Part shown: piece by piece, positions 52,341-62,409 of the stretch
Position numbering within the stretch: the stretch's first letter is position 1
How the letters are laid out: each line of letters starts with the position of its first letter
Origin: Plasmodiophora brassicae
Lineage: Eukaryota; Endomyxa: Phytomyxea; Phytomyxea; Plasmodiophorida
Length of the DNA stretch: 64,000 nucleotides
Direction of reading: 5' to 3'
Assembly: GCA_036867785.1 (NCBI GenBank)
Contig: CP145426.1
Span: forward strand, 682,001-746,000
Notes under the pieces: model-generated
What the model saw: the letters and a program-made list of their open reading frames with translations, nothing else
What the model was told of the DNA's origin: nothing
The model's database searches: none
Made by a program: the position numbers and the translations under genes

Positions 52341-52844
52341 TTATAACGCCCAGCCATCATTGCCCTTGCCACCATTTATCCACACCGATAGGCGTGGCTC
52401 CCGTAGAAGAGAGACATCGCCGGTACGGGTGGCGACCCTGTGACCTGTGTCGGCTCTGATTTGACATAGGAAGTCCCATCCAATATGATGTCCGGGGCAA
52501 GCCGTATTTGTGACCGCTTGCGGGCGAATCAAGATGTCGATCCATAGCTGGGGACCGCCATCTGGTGCGCGGGCGTGGACCTGGCCACCTGCAAGCATAT
52601 TGTAAAACAAGGCGTTGATTGCGACATCGAGCCACCGTCGGCGCCCAAATGAAAAAGTACCGTTACAAAGGGCAACACAAGTAAGAGGCAGGTGGGCTAT
52701 TTGCATTACCATGCGTCTCACCGCTCTTCGCGTATCGCGAAGAATGTCTCGCAACTTGTCCAGGTATGCTGATTTCACGAAGTCAAAAGCAGTGCGCAAA
52801 ATGCCACGCGTGTCCTGCTTTGGCGCAGCCGCGCGCTGAACCAT
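52341..52844 (-). CDS. Uncertain hypothetical protein (167 aa)
   Basis: Open frame from the ATG at 52844 to a stop at 52341, with segments that look protein-like (AFDFVKSAYLDKLRDILRDT; WLDVAINALFYNMLAGGQV). No family recognised, and base composition is lower in GC than the conserved genes nearby. It lies in the start of the accessory-looking region after the DUR3-like gene. Could be a remnant. Confidence 0.3.
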   Translation of the reverse strand: MVQRAAAPKQDTRGILRTAFDFVKSAYLDKLRDILRDTRRAVRRMVMQIAHLPLTCVALCNGTFSFGRRRWLDVAINALFYNMLAGGQVHARAPDGGPQLWIDILIRPQAVTNTACPGHHIGWDFLCQIRADTGHRVATRTGDVSLLREPRLSVWINGGKGNDGWAL

Positions 52845-53412
52845 GGATGACGTCACAGGGCGTCTCGTTGTGGAGAAGCCGGTGACCTGATGATCAACCA
52901 AGGCTATACGGCGGGCTTCATTACTGCCCGTGTCCTGCCATGGTCAGAGCGCGATGCGTCGGCGACGGCAGCTGCCGGTCGCCAGCACCGCCGCAACGAC
53001 GCCCAACATGGCCGCCCGGCATGCCGTTGTGTTCGGCATCACACGGAGCAGGCCATTTGCGATCCTGACACGCCTGCCTTCCCTGCCTGCACCTGCGCCG
53101 GCGTCGCCGCCGACCAGCGGCACGGGCCAGCGGACCCACACCACAACACGTCCTGCTGGACATTCGCATCCACGACCATAACATGTCCTGCTGGAATATG
53201 CCTGCCGTTGCGTCCGGCTGTCTGGAAGGACGCCTTACACCTCCAGGAAAGGTACGATTGGTCACCTGATCAACAGACCGGCCAGGTCCACTAACTCGTG
53301 GCGACAGGGCATGCCTGCCGTCGTCTGCGGTCCATCATCCAGAATGAACTGGACCACGTTCGGCCATACCGTGCCGTGCACGAACTTGGCCGGTATCATT
53401 ACTTGCAGCAGC

Positions 53413-53964
53413 AAAGTTCAAGGGCATCGGCCAGGAAGCGCTGCGGAAAATGTGGCACAATTCGGAAAGCGGTCATCGAATGCGAGCCTCTCTGGTTCGC
53501 CATTGGTTGGGCTGGCATTTTCGAAGGGATTAATGTCGAAATCCGCATGTCTGATTCCACGATGACAATGGACGACGTCCTTAGCCACTTGGACCACGTT
53601 CGGCCATACCGTTCCGTGCACGAACTTGGCCGGTCAGCAAATGTATTTTATTACCCACTTAATATTTGCATTGAGCAAATGGGCGGCTTGTCGCCTCGAC
53701 CCACAACTGTTTCCCGAGGAATTGACCGCTCTCTTACTCAGCGGCATCCCCACCATGTGCAAGTGGTCCGCGTCGCTCGAACTGGTGAGTGAGATCGCAC
53801 ACTACTTGCGAATTCTGCGGGTCCCGAGCCACCATAGATCGCTGAGAAAGTGTGTCTCGTACCTCCTCGACAAAGAGGTGAAGGGCTCGGGCGGCTGCAT
53901 GCCCAAAGGCAAGCATGTCAAGTCGACGTTCTATTTGCGCGCGATGCCAATCGATATATACGTC
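53413..53964. repeat. Left arm of a 1.2 kb inverted repeat
   Basis: 552 bp reading from AAAGTTCAAGGGCATCGGCC to about CAATCGATATATACGTC. Its reverse complement recurs at 54100-54640 with scattered substitutions and small indels. The arms are separated by a 135 bp spacer. Inside the left arm a 43 bp motif (GGACCACGTTCGGCCATACC...) occurs at 53591 and again just outside at 53351. Confidence 0.88.
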
Positions 53965-54129
53965 TATGGCGGGGCTGCTCAGTTTGGTGAACAATTGGGT
54001 GCGAACGCCCGGAAAACGTACTGGTACCAAGAAGGCTACGGTTTCCCGGCGTTCGTATCCGGTTGTTCATCGAACTGCGTCTCTAGCAGCCCTACCACTG
54101 ACGTGCATATCGATTGGTATCGCAACTAG
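53641..54129 (+). CDS. Unrecognised protein encoded across the inverted repeat (left copy)
   Basis: Frame of 162 codons starting at the ATG at 53641, crossing the left arm, spacer and inner edge of the right arm. Peptide features: MYFITHLIFALSKWAACRLD, QLFPEELTALLLSGIPTMC, SLELVSEIAHYLRI, a basic CMPKGKHVKS and a final aromatic segment (KTYWYQEGYGFPAFV). Upstream in the same arm, and more completely in the right copy on the minus strand, is a zinc-ribbon-like piece (CGKCGTIRKAV after CPTCG) followed by GIFEGINVEIRMSDSTMTMD; this could be an upstream exon of the same gene. I do not recognise the family. Confidence 0.4.
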   Translation: MYFITHLIFALSKWAACRLDPQLFPEELTALLLSGIPTMCKWSASLELVSEIAHYLRILRVPSHHRSLRKCVSYLLDKEVKGSGGCMPKGKHVKSTFYLRAMPIDIYVYGGAAQFGEQLGANARKTYWYQEGYGFPAFVSGCSSNCVSSSPTTDVHIDWYRN

Positions 54130-54640
54130 AACGTCGACTTGACATGCTTGCCTTTGGGGATCCAGCCGTCCGAGCCCTTCACCTCTTTGCCGAGGAGGTA
54201 CGAGACACACTTTCTCAGCGATCTATGGTGGCTCGGGAATTCGCAAGGAGTGTGCGATCTCACCCACCAGTTCGAGCGACTCGGACCACTTGCACATGGT
54301 GGGGATGCTGAGCAAGAGAGCGGCCAATTCCTCGGGAAACAGTTGTGAATCGAGGCGACAAGCCGCCCATTTGCTTAATGCAAATATTAAATGGGTTATA
54401 AAATACATTTGCTGACCGGCCAAGTTCGTCCACGGAACGGCCGGTATGATCGAACGTGGTCCAAGTGACTAAGGACGTCGTCCATCGTCATCGTGGAATC
54501 AGACATGCGGATTTCGACATTAATCCCTTCGAAAATGCCAGCCCAAACAAGGGCGAACCAGAGAGGCTCGTATTCGATGACCGCTTTCCGAATTGTGCCA
54601 CATTTTCCGCAGCGCTTCCTGGCTGATGCCCTTGAACTTT
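54100..54640. repeat. Right arm of a 1.2 kb inverted repeat
   Basis: 541 bp, reverse complement of the left arm. On the minus strand it carries the second copy of the protein described for the left arm (SKWAACRLDSQLFPEEL; KRCGKCGTIRKAVIEYE), here interrupted in frame, and it continues beyond the arm to 54841 with an upstream segment (NAVTQPDPETWARQIKADEL) that the left copy lacks. The right copy therefore includes more of the 5' part of the gene. Confidence 0.88.
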
Positions 54641-54649
54641 TCTGGTAGG

Positions 54650-55816
54650 GCCACAGGTCGGGCATACCATGTACGGTTCGTACGGAATGCCACAGCCGGG
54701 AGCAAACGCGAAAAGACTTGCCAGGTGGTGCTGAGCCAGACATTGACGGAGTTCATCAGCTTTAATTTGTCGGGCCCACGTCTCGGGATCTGGCTGAGTC
54801 ACAGCATTCATGTAAACGAACTCGGAGCGCCTCGTCGACAATACAGGACTTCTGATTGTTTATTGTGGGAACAAACAAAGCTGGAGGTCGCCCGGCGAGG
54901 CTGTTATGCAGCGCCGGGTCGTCAGCGATACCGGTCGCCCGAGCACTTGGTGATGGTACGCACTGCGCCGCTCAGCCAGATACGGCGAGCGGCGCGGTGC
55001 TCGACGCGCTTTACGCGGGCCCGGCCAGCGCCCCGACGCCCTGGACCGAAATCGACAACGGCGCGCCGTGCAGGCACTTGGCAACGGTCGCCCGAATCAC
55101 CGTGCCCAGCACGTGCATCCACCGGCGCCGGCGCCCGCCGCCGATCGAGGTCGCGATATCGTCCTCTCCTGCGTGACGACCTGCATGGCGAGACAGGCAA
55201 GATGTGCAACACCACAGGCATGTACGGCGTTGTACGTAGCACGCACGTACGACACCTGGTGGCGCCCGAATTCCAGCAAGCCTCTCGGGTTCACTGTGGC
55301 TAGGTGCGCCGCCGGACCAGAACTGTCGCGACTCGACACCGATCGTGAACGGGCCTCGTGTGATTGTTCTGTAGAAGGGCGGTTTCCGTGGTGGCAAGTC
55401 CATATACGACCCTCCCAGGTCTGTTCACAAGCATCGAATGAAGGTGGACGTCGGCCATCGTGAAGCAGGCGCTGACCCCGTGCGCTGTGGGCAACGTTGG
55501 CGCGCGATCAACGATCCGACGACGCTGACGGCCGCCACGTAGCCCACTGCAACGTCGTAGACGGTCGTCCAATATGCCGATGTGTGTTCGGCATCGCAGG
55601 TGTCGACCCCCTGCTGCCAACACGAGATGGTGGACGCGATCTGATTCGTGTCCTACCGTTGATCGGACGCCCTGTACTTGCAGGTCAGGTGCGATTCGTC
55701 GCCTGATGTAAGTCTCCCAAGATCTCTGACATTCTCGACAGGACGCGCCTGCCGTCGGCGCAGGTCGGACATGAATCCCCTGGGCACCGGCAGGGCTCCC
55801 ATACCGATGACGATCA
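54650..55816. other. Interval without a supported gene
   Basis: About 1.2 kb. A minus-strand segment around 54922-55160 (SIGGGRRRRWMHVLGTVIRA; VKRVEHRAARRIWLSGAV) looks weakly protein-like but I could not extend it into a gene, and the first 190 bases hold the upstream part of the right-hand inverted copy. No RNA gene seen. Confidence 0.4.
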
Positions 55817-56697
55817 GTGGCTGACATTCAGTTCGTCCTGGATGACATCGACGATGCTGTGGCGATGTTGCCAATAACCCTCCCGAATCGTTGCAGTCCG
55901 GGTCGACCTTCAGGCGATTGCAAGCTGCTTCCAACATTGCAGTCAGGTACGTCGCCCTTCGTTTCCCTTTGCCAGCGATTTTCCCAAGGTGTTTGCAGGT
56001 CGTTTCCATATCATGACGGTAGCTGTATCACCATCCTCCGACTGCTGCCGACGATGCGTGCCGGCTCATGCGGGCGGCGTGCCGTCAATGCGTTTCGCCA
56101 CCTGCATATCAGCGTGCTGGCCATCGCATGTGACGTCAGGCACGTCGCCGTCGCCAGAACGCTGCTGAGCGACAGCAGGAACGACCCGACGCGGATCGAA
56201 ACGTATCACTGGGTATCGTGGCGCGACGTGGCCCTGTTGGCATCGTCCGGCTGCTGGTCGGCGACGCTCGCCTCGTGCGCGCCCTGGATTGCCCCGGCCT
56301 CCTCGTGGCCTGCAATTGTTCGGCCATTTCAACATCGTCGACAGTACCCTGGTGAGTGTTCGCGACGATTTCACATTGCCTCGTGGACCGGCGCTAAAGG
56401 TCGCTATCAGGAACGGCAACCTGAGCGTCCTCAATGCCCTACTAATTGCCGATGCCCAACTGGACTTACGCGGTGACGTCGATATCGCCCTGCTCTCCGC
56501 CGGTCGCTCCAATTCCGATGCAGGCGTCGCTCAGCGGCCATTGTGACGTTGTGCGGCTACTGACCGACGGAACGCGAGTTACGGACCGAGCAACACTTCT
56601 CAGGGCCATCACGGTCGCCAACGCGCGTCGTCTTACCGGTGTCGCTGACCTGCTCGTCGGAAAATGGCGGGACCAACGTGCCATCATTCACACATAG
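55817..56697 (+). pseudogene. Degenerate ankyrin-like gene
   Basis: Plus-strand pieces in shifting frames carry ankyrin-type segments: CDVRHVAVARTLLSDSRNDP, ALKVAIRNGNLSVLNALLIA and SGHCDVVRLLTDGTRVTD, ending in LLRAITVANARRLTGVADLL with a stop at 56697. Short introns could explain some frame changes (GTGAGT after 56350 is a possible donor), so a live gene is possible; no start with a clear signal peptide was found. Related in style to the signal-peptide ankyrin genes elsewhere in the window. Confidence 0.35.
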
Positions 56698-56819
56698 CGG
56701 TGCTTTGAGGAGGGGCTGGTGCGCGTCCATTCGTGTGCCTCATGGTCGGCATGACGCCTGTTGGCACGTGCCGCAACGTGACGTTCGCATGCCATTTCGA
56801 TCGGCGTCTCGAGCAGATC

Positions 56820-57266
56820 ATGATGTCCAGGCGGGACTACTTTCGTCGCCTATGGTTCTCTTCGAATCCACAACTGACGACGTTGGCCGGCATGATAATG
56901 GCCATCGCGCCTCTCGAACTTTGTTACGTCATCTCTGCCTGTGCGCTCGCGTCCGACCTGTACGTAGGCAACAGCCTTCTGCTGCTGCTCACCATCGGTA
57001 TTCACACATCCAGGTTTATCTGTGTGTTGAGCGTGTACGTTTCCCTGTTCACGCCAAACCCGACACCGTGTTCTCTTGTGACTCTTTCAATTTTCAGTCT
57101 CTCCCAAGGCCTGGTCGCCTTGAGCTCCAGCGTACCGTTCGCGGATGTCCGGATCCCATCGTCAACGGCAAAGACGGTCTTCGCCACTCTGCTGGCCATC
57201 GACTATACAGTGATCGCCCTCCTGCTGTTCCGCAAGCGCGGTGCCCTCGTGACACTGAATGAGTAG
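56820..57266 (+). CDS. Small four-TM membrane protein (148 aa)
   Basis: Frame from the ATG at 56820 (start MMSRRDYFRRLWFSS) with four hydrophobic stretches: LTTLAGMIMAIAPLELCYVI, NSLLLLLTIGIHTSRFICVL, CSLVTLSIFSLSQGLVAL and VFATLLAIDYTVIALLLF, then a basic end (RKRGALVTLNE). It could begin earlier in the same frame (ATG at 56742). No family recognised. Downstream lies a possible RNA hairpin (CCCAAAAAA at 57310, TTTTTTGGG at 57338) in the presumed 3' flank. Confidence 0.5.
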   Translation: MMSRRDYFRRLWFSSNPQLTTLAGMIMAIAPLELCYVISACALASDLYVGNSLLLLLTIGIHTSRFICVLSVYVSLFTPNPTPCSLVTLSIFSLSQGLVALSSSVPFADVRIPSSTAKTVFATLLAIDYTVIALLLFRKRGALVTLNE

Positions 57267-57359
57267 GGCCGTCTGACAGCTGACAACGCATGACGCAAGA
57301 AGAAATCGGCCCAAAAAAATCGCATTTATGGACCCAGTTTTTTGGGACGTTAAGCCCCT

Positions 57360-60300
57360 TTGCCGAGCAACGTTGCCGCTTTAGCTTTCGCCCACGCCGG
57401 TGGCGGCAGTATGGGACCTGTGGACGACATCGCGCCTCCGGCCGACGGATGCCGTGTCGGCGTGAATCAGTCGCCGACTCCGTGTTGCGCTGCGACTGAC
57501 GACGCTGACGATGCAGCCGATCGCCCACGTCCCCTGCCAATCGCCGACGATCCGACGACCAAGCCGGTGGTCGACGCCGCCCACTACATCGCCGTACACG
57601 GCTTCCCGATACGCCACGATGTTCACCATCGCACCTCGCCGATCGCCGACGACCTGTCGCGACCGCGTGCCCTGCCAGTGTCTGCGCCGTAAGCCGTTGC
57701 ACCTCGAGGACAGGTACGAGTCATCGTTTGTTGCACAGTGTCCCAGGCCCTCTGACGCGTTCGACACCGCCCTTATGCAGTCTCATGCCGTCGAGTCGGA
57801 CCAGGTCCAACATGACCCCGGCGTGGTGGCTTCCGACGCTTGGAACAATTGGTCATGCACGCCCCATGCCCGGCACCATGCGTTGATAGCGGGCTAACCA
57901 GTCGATGTCGTCGCCGGCCTCCCTGTCTGCGTGTCGAGCGGTGCCTGCCTGCTGCGTTGTGTTCGTCCTCGCGTCTCTCGAGTCGTCGACGTCCCGAGGC
58001 GCCTGCTCGCTGTTCCTGCGATCGACTGTGACGTAATCGATGCATCCCACTGGACGTATGCCAACGCGCCCAACACGTCTGGACGACGCCATGCTCCGGT
58101 ACGGACCGCTGTCTAATGCAAATGATCACGGCCTCACACGTTCTGCACAGGACACTGCCGTCGCCAGTTACGACGCTGCCGGTCGTCAATGCCGCCCACT
58201 ACATCGCGATATTCGACTAAGTTCGCGTCTGCAGGCTGCGGGTCCCCAACGACCCGTCGTGCTGCTCGCCGTGCTTACGTCCGCGTCGAAGTCACCGCCG
58301 AGCACCGACATGGGCCAACGGGATCACCTGCAACGCGACCATAAGGGGGCCTGCTGGGCTTCTGTGCATCTCCTGGTCAGGAGCGTGTCGTTGCCAAGAT
58401 GCCCCATCGCCTGATACGGCTGCCTGCCCTGCTTGCGTCCGCGCCGACGTCGCTGCGACCGGGCCAACACATCGTCTACTAGGACAGCGGAACGTGATCA
58501 TCTTCCTTAAGCGCGCCCAATATCTCTGGGTGCGATTCCAGGACAGGTATAGTTTCTCGGCTGATGCGATATGACCTTCGCCTCTGACATGTGATGAACA
58601 GGCTAAGCCAGCTGCCGTGGGACGTCGCTTGTCCATCATGGGAGCCTTCAAGCAGCCGTGGTTCTGCCAAATTGTCATTCTGCTCCACACGTGACGCGGT
58701 CGACTGCCCCACCCTAGCCGCCGGATGCAATTCGCCGTCTGCCCTGAACCGTCCTGCGATGACGGGCACTGGTGCAAATGCGTCGCCGGCCCCCCATCTG
58801 CCTGGTCGGCTGCCTCTGCCAACTCTGCTGGTTGCCCAGCAGGGTAGCGGTGCCCAGCGCCCGTTGCTGCCGGAAGCCTCGCGGACACCTGACTTTCGAC
58901 AACGATCGTGCAGCATCCTTGACGCTATATCCCGATAACCGTGGCCGTTCAATACACGCTGAACATGTTGACATGCGCGTACACCCACACGTGAAGAGCG
59001 TAACCAAGGACCAGTACATTCGTATGTGTGAGACCCGCTGCCCGCAACGGGCGGAGGGTGCCGTGTTGCTCCTCGACGTAAGCGGGCGTTAATACATTTT
59101 CAGAATTTCAGTAAGGTGCAGGTGCCGTACATGTACGAGTTGATGACAATAAGACCAACCGAAGGGGATCGTAGCCAAGGAACAATACTCTCGATCGGAT
59201 GTCTCAGACCCGCTATCCGCAACGGGGAGACAGTGCCGAATTGCCCTTCGTCGTAATCGGGAGCGTTAACACACTTTACGAATTTCAATACGGTGCAGAG
59301 GCCATCCCTTTACAAGTTTACGACAATAAGACAAACCTAAAGGGAAGGTAACCGAGGAACAATACACTCGGAGGTGTGTGGCCCGCTGTCCGCAACGAGG
59401 AGAGAGTGCCGAATTGCTCCTCGTCGTAACCGGGAGCGTTAACACATTTTAACAATTTCAGCAAGATGCAGGGGCCAAACGTTTACGAGTTCCCGACAAA
59501 CGTAAAGGGAACGTAACCGAGGAACAATACAGTCGGATGTGTGGGACCCGCTGTCCGCAAAGGGTGGAGAGTGCCGAATTTCTCTTCGCGGTTCTTCGGA
59601 GGGAAGGTACTCGACATTAAACGAGGGCAGTCGAGTTCGTACCTACTGATCTAGTTCCATCTCGGTATATGGATTTCCAATGAAGGCTGGCCTCGGCGAA
59701 AGTCCAGCAGGGCGCACCACTCCGTAGTTGCGTCGTCGTCGTCGCCGACGACCCGGCTACGCTGCCTGTCGTCAACGTCGTCCACGACATCGCCGTAAAC
59801 GGTTCAACGGGTGTTCTGCGCCGTCGCACATCGCGGGTCGCCGACGACATGTCGTGCCTGCCTGACCTGCTTGCGTCCCCGCCGCCGTCTCCGCCGACCA
59901 TATCGTCACGGGCCAAGGCGTCCCCAACGAAGGCAACGCAACCTGCTGCGGCTCAGTACCTCTGGATGATGAATTGTATTCAGAACAGGTAAGTAGTATC
60001 GCGTATGACAAGCAACCATGGGCTGAGACATGTGCTGGACAGGAGACGGCAGCCGTCGATGCCGGGCGGTGCCAGGCGGTCCGACCACCTGCTCCACACC
60101 TGGGGCTATCGCATGTCGCGTATCCCCGACGACAGGTCCACGCCGACGTCGCCGCCGACCATATCGGCACGTGTAAAACGCATCCCCGGGGAAGGCAATG
60201 CAACCTGCTGCTGGTGTGTCAACGCGCTCAGTACCTCTGGATGAAGTATATCCAGAACAGGTACGCCGTAGCGCGTATGACCAGCGACCATGACCTCTGA

Positions 60301-60880
60301 CATGTGATGGACAGGAGACGGCAGCCGTAGCTGTACCGCATCGTCAGGCTTGCGACCACCTGGTCCCACGCCTGAGGCGACGCCTACCCCCTGTCGATCG
60401 CTGCGGTTGGTCGTTCGCGTCCCTGCCATAAACCCGTCATTCCATGTCGGCCACAGCGAGCAAGGGCGCCGCCAGCGCCACCGTCCGCAAGCCCAGCTGC
60501 GCATGCCTACGCTGCTGGTTGCCCAACGTCCATTTCTACCGGCCGCCACGCGAACGCCTGCTATCTGATGACGATCGCCACCATCCCGGCCGGCGTATCG
60601 CGGCAAACAGGACCGTTCAATACAGGCAGAACCAGTTGTCACGCGTGTACACCGGCCATGCATGGCTTCCTGGCGTCAGCTGGTGCCGACCAGAGCAGGG
60701 CGGGACGCCGTCCGTCCCCAGCGTGTTCATCGACGTTGCGCCCGTCCCTTCATGTCGACGCATATGAAACCCATCCCATGACGTTGCCATGCCTGGTTAG
60801 GCCAAGCAATGCCTACCCTTACAATCGACCATCGACGCTCTCGATGCTGCACCTCAAACAGACCCGTCCCGTGTGTTAAG
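57360..60880. repeat. Array of decayed paralogous modules
   Basis: About 3.5 kb with several diverged copies of one module and no intact gene that I can support. The clearest pair starts at about 59896 and 60157 (spacing about 261 bp): both contain CCATATCG..ACG, then AACGCAACCTGCTGC or AATGCAACCTGCTGC, CTCAGTACCTCTGGATGA, CAGAACAGGTA and GACAGGAGACGGCAGCCG. A third, more diverged copy is near 58520-58610. On the plus strand these read QYLWMKYIQNRYAVARMTSD and QYLWVRFQDRYSFSAD; other copies share PVV(D/N)AAHYIAV-like segments (57560-57610, 58175-58205, 59765-59800). Likely a decaying multigene cluster. Confidence 0.5.
59008..59600. repeat. Tandem repeat, about 3.3 units of 165-175 bp
   Basis: Units begin with GAGGAACAATACACTCGGA-like sequence followed by TGTGGGACCCGCTGTCCGCA at about 59008, 59180, 59356 and 59520. 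Each unit also carries AGAGTGCCGAATTGCTC, GGGAGCGTTAACACA and TTTCAGCAAG-like blocks. Units differ by many substitutions and small indels. Lower GC than the surrounding sequence. Minisatellite/satellite-like. Confidence 0.85.
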
Positions 60881-60894
60881 TTACAAATACAAGT

Positions 60895-62383
60895 TTATGA
60901 ACGGATACCATTGCATCTGTAGAAGAGCAGCCTGTAGACGCGCTTGTGGAGCAGGCTAGCCACTTGGGACTCTCCATACCGCACTAGGCGATTGGTGTCG
61001 CAGAAGACCCAGGAACCACCGGGTTGCTTGACCCAGGATATATAATGCCCTTCATCGTGCCCAGCCAATTGGGTGTCACTACCCTGGTAATCGACCAGGC
61101 CAACGAGATCGAAGTACGCTCTGCCAGTCTGAAACGTCACTTCTGGCACCACGTCCTGCCCACAGGAGATATCAGACATCCAAGAGATCCACCCATCATC
61201 ATCGCTTGATGTCCTGCACCTACCACCGTGGTCCTACGACGCGCCATGCTGATCTGCGCTCCGTCAGGGCCGGGTTTCTGGACGATCTCCATCGGATCCT
61301 GCCGAACAATCAACAGTGACCCCGGCGTTGGACTCCTGGCCATGTGGCGGAACGTTGTCGACCGGTGCTCGACATCGTGACCAGGTTGGCAGGGAACGTT
61401 GGAGGTGCACCTCCTGGTGATCGTCTCCGACTGCTCCCCGACCAGAACCGTTGAGAGTTTGACTCGCCGGTGGCAGCCCTGCAGCATGACGACGGGCTGC
61501 TGACAAGGCGGGCGCGACGAGGCATGGCCGCAGGTGGCACACGTATCAACCACGTGTTCGACGAACTCGACGAGACTGCCAACAATCGGCTGTCCATCAG
61601 CGCCGACCATACGGTATGCCTCCATCTGCGATAGCAGTTCCAGGACGAAGTCGTCTGCGTCGTGCTGATGTCCGGCAGGAAACGACCGTGTCGCCCGGTC
61701 GGCGTTGCCCAGGCTGCTGATGAGCTCAACGAGCGCGTACGACGCCACGTTCGCATCCAGGCGGGGGTTCATCACCTGGTTGAACAGGCCCACCCAGGGC
61801 GCGTCGCCCGACACGCGGTGCCATCCAGGCAAACGACGCAGGATATGGACCGGTGCAATGGCGAAGCAAATCTGCCGGCAGACGCCGGCCGCATCCACGT
61901 TCGATATGCCCGCTGGAAGTAGCGTGTCAGCACCACACTCCTGAACGTCAACTTCAGCAGCGTCGATGACAATTGGATCGCGTTTCGTACCTGCGCAGGA
62001 GGTTCCGACCCTTGGGCGGGATCGCTGTGGGCGATTCGTTCGGTGCGGCTCGAACGGTCGACAGCAGGTCGTTCGTGGACCTGCAGTTATTGCACGCATG
62101 TCAGCTGTCTCCCTCGCCACAGTACCGGCGTTGGCAATTGGCAAACCTGTCTGCGCTTCCTCGCTGGGCGTTTCGCGAGGAGAGCCACTTGAACCCTCCT
62201 CCGCTTGCAAGTAAGCTTGGGTGCCTGCAATGTCACGGGGGTTCAGTCTACACCCCGCTCGCAATACCTTCTAACCCAAATCACCCTGTACTCCGACGAC
62301 CTGGAGGACGACTCGCAAACGTCGTTCGTGTCCTGGGACGGTGCGTCGCTGTCGTCGTCGCTCGACATCGGGTCCACATCCAT
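60895..62383 (-). CDS. Ubiquitin-specific-protease-like protein with atypical Cys box
   Basis: At least three exons. Exon 1 starts at the ATG at 62383 (MDVDPMSSDDDSDAPSQ, acidic). The large middle exon (about 62212-61190) has the USP-like order: GISNVDAAGVCRQICFAIAP at the Cys-box position, HQHDADDFVLELLSQME (family: QQDAQEFLxxLLD), a CATCGH half zinc finger and RRVKLSTVLVGEQ. The final exon (61179-60895) carries the His box: YFDLVGLVDYQGSD, then GHDEGHYISWVKQPGGSWVF and CDTNRLVRYGESQV. USPs remove ubiquitin from proteins through a Cys-His-Asp/Asn triad. The usual GNTCxxN motif is replaced, so activity is uncertain. Splice sites are only partly resolved (one is GTGATT...TTGCAG near 62213-62272). 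Confidence 0.72.
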
Positions 62384-62409
62384 CGTACTCTGTTCAGGCC
62401 CACAGTGGA

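Noticed and set aside
54922-55463. Minus-strand hypothetical gene
   Set aside because: Short protein-like stretches only; no start, splice model or homology could be supported.
59008-59600. CRISPR-like array
   Set aside because: Repeats are contiguous 165-175 bp units without unique spacers, and the window is eukaryotic.
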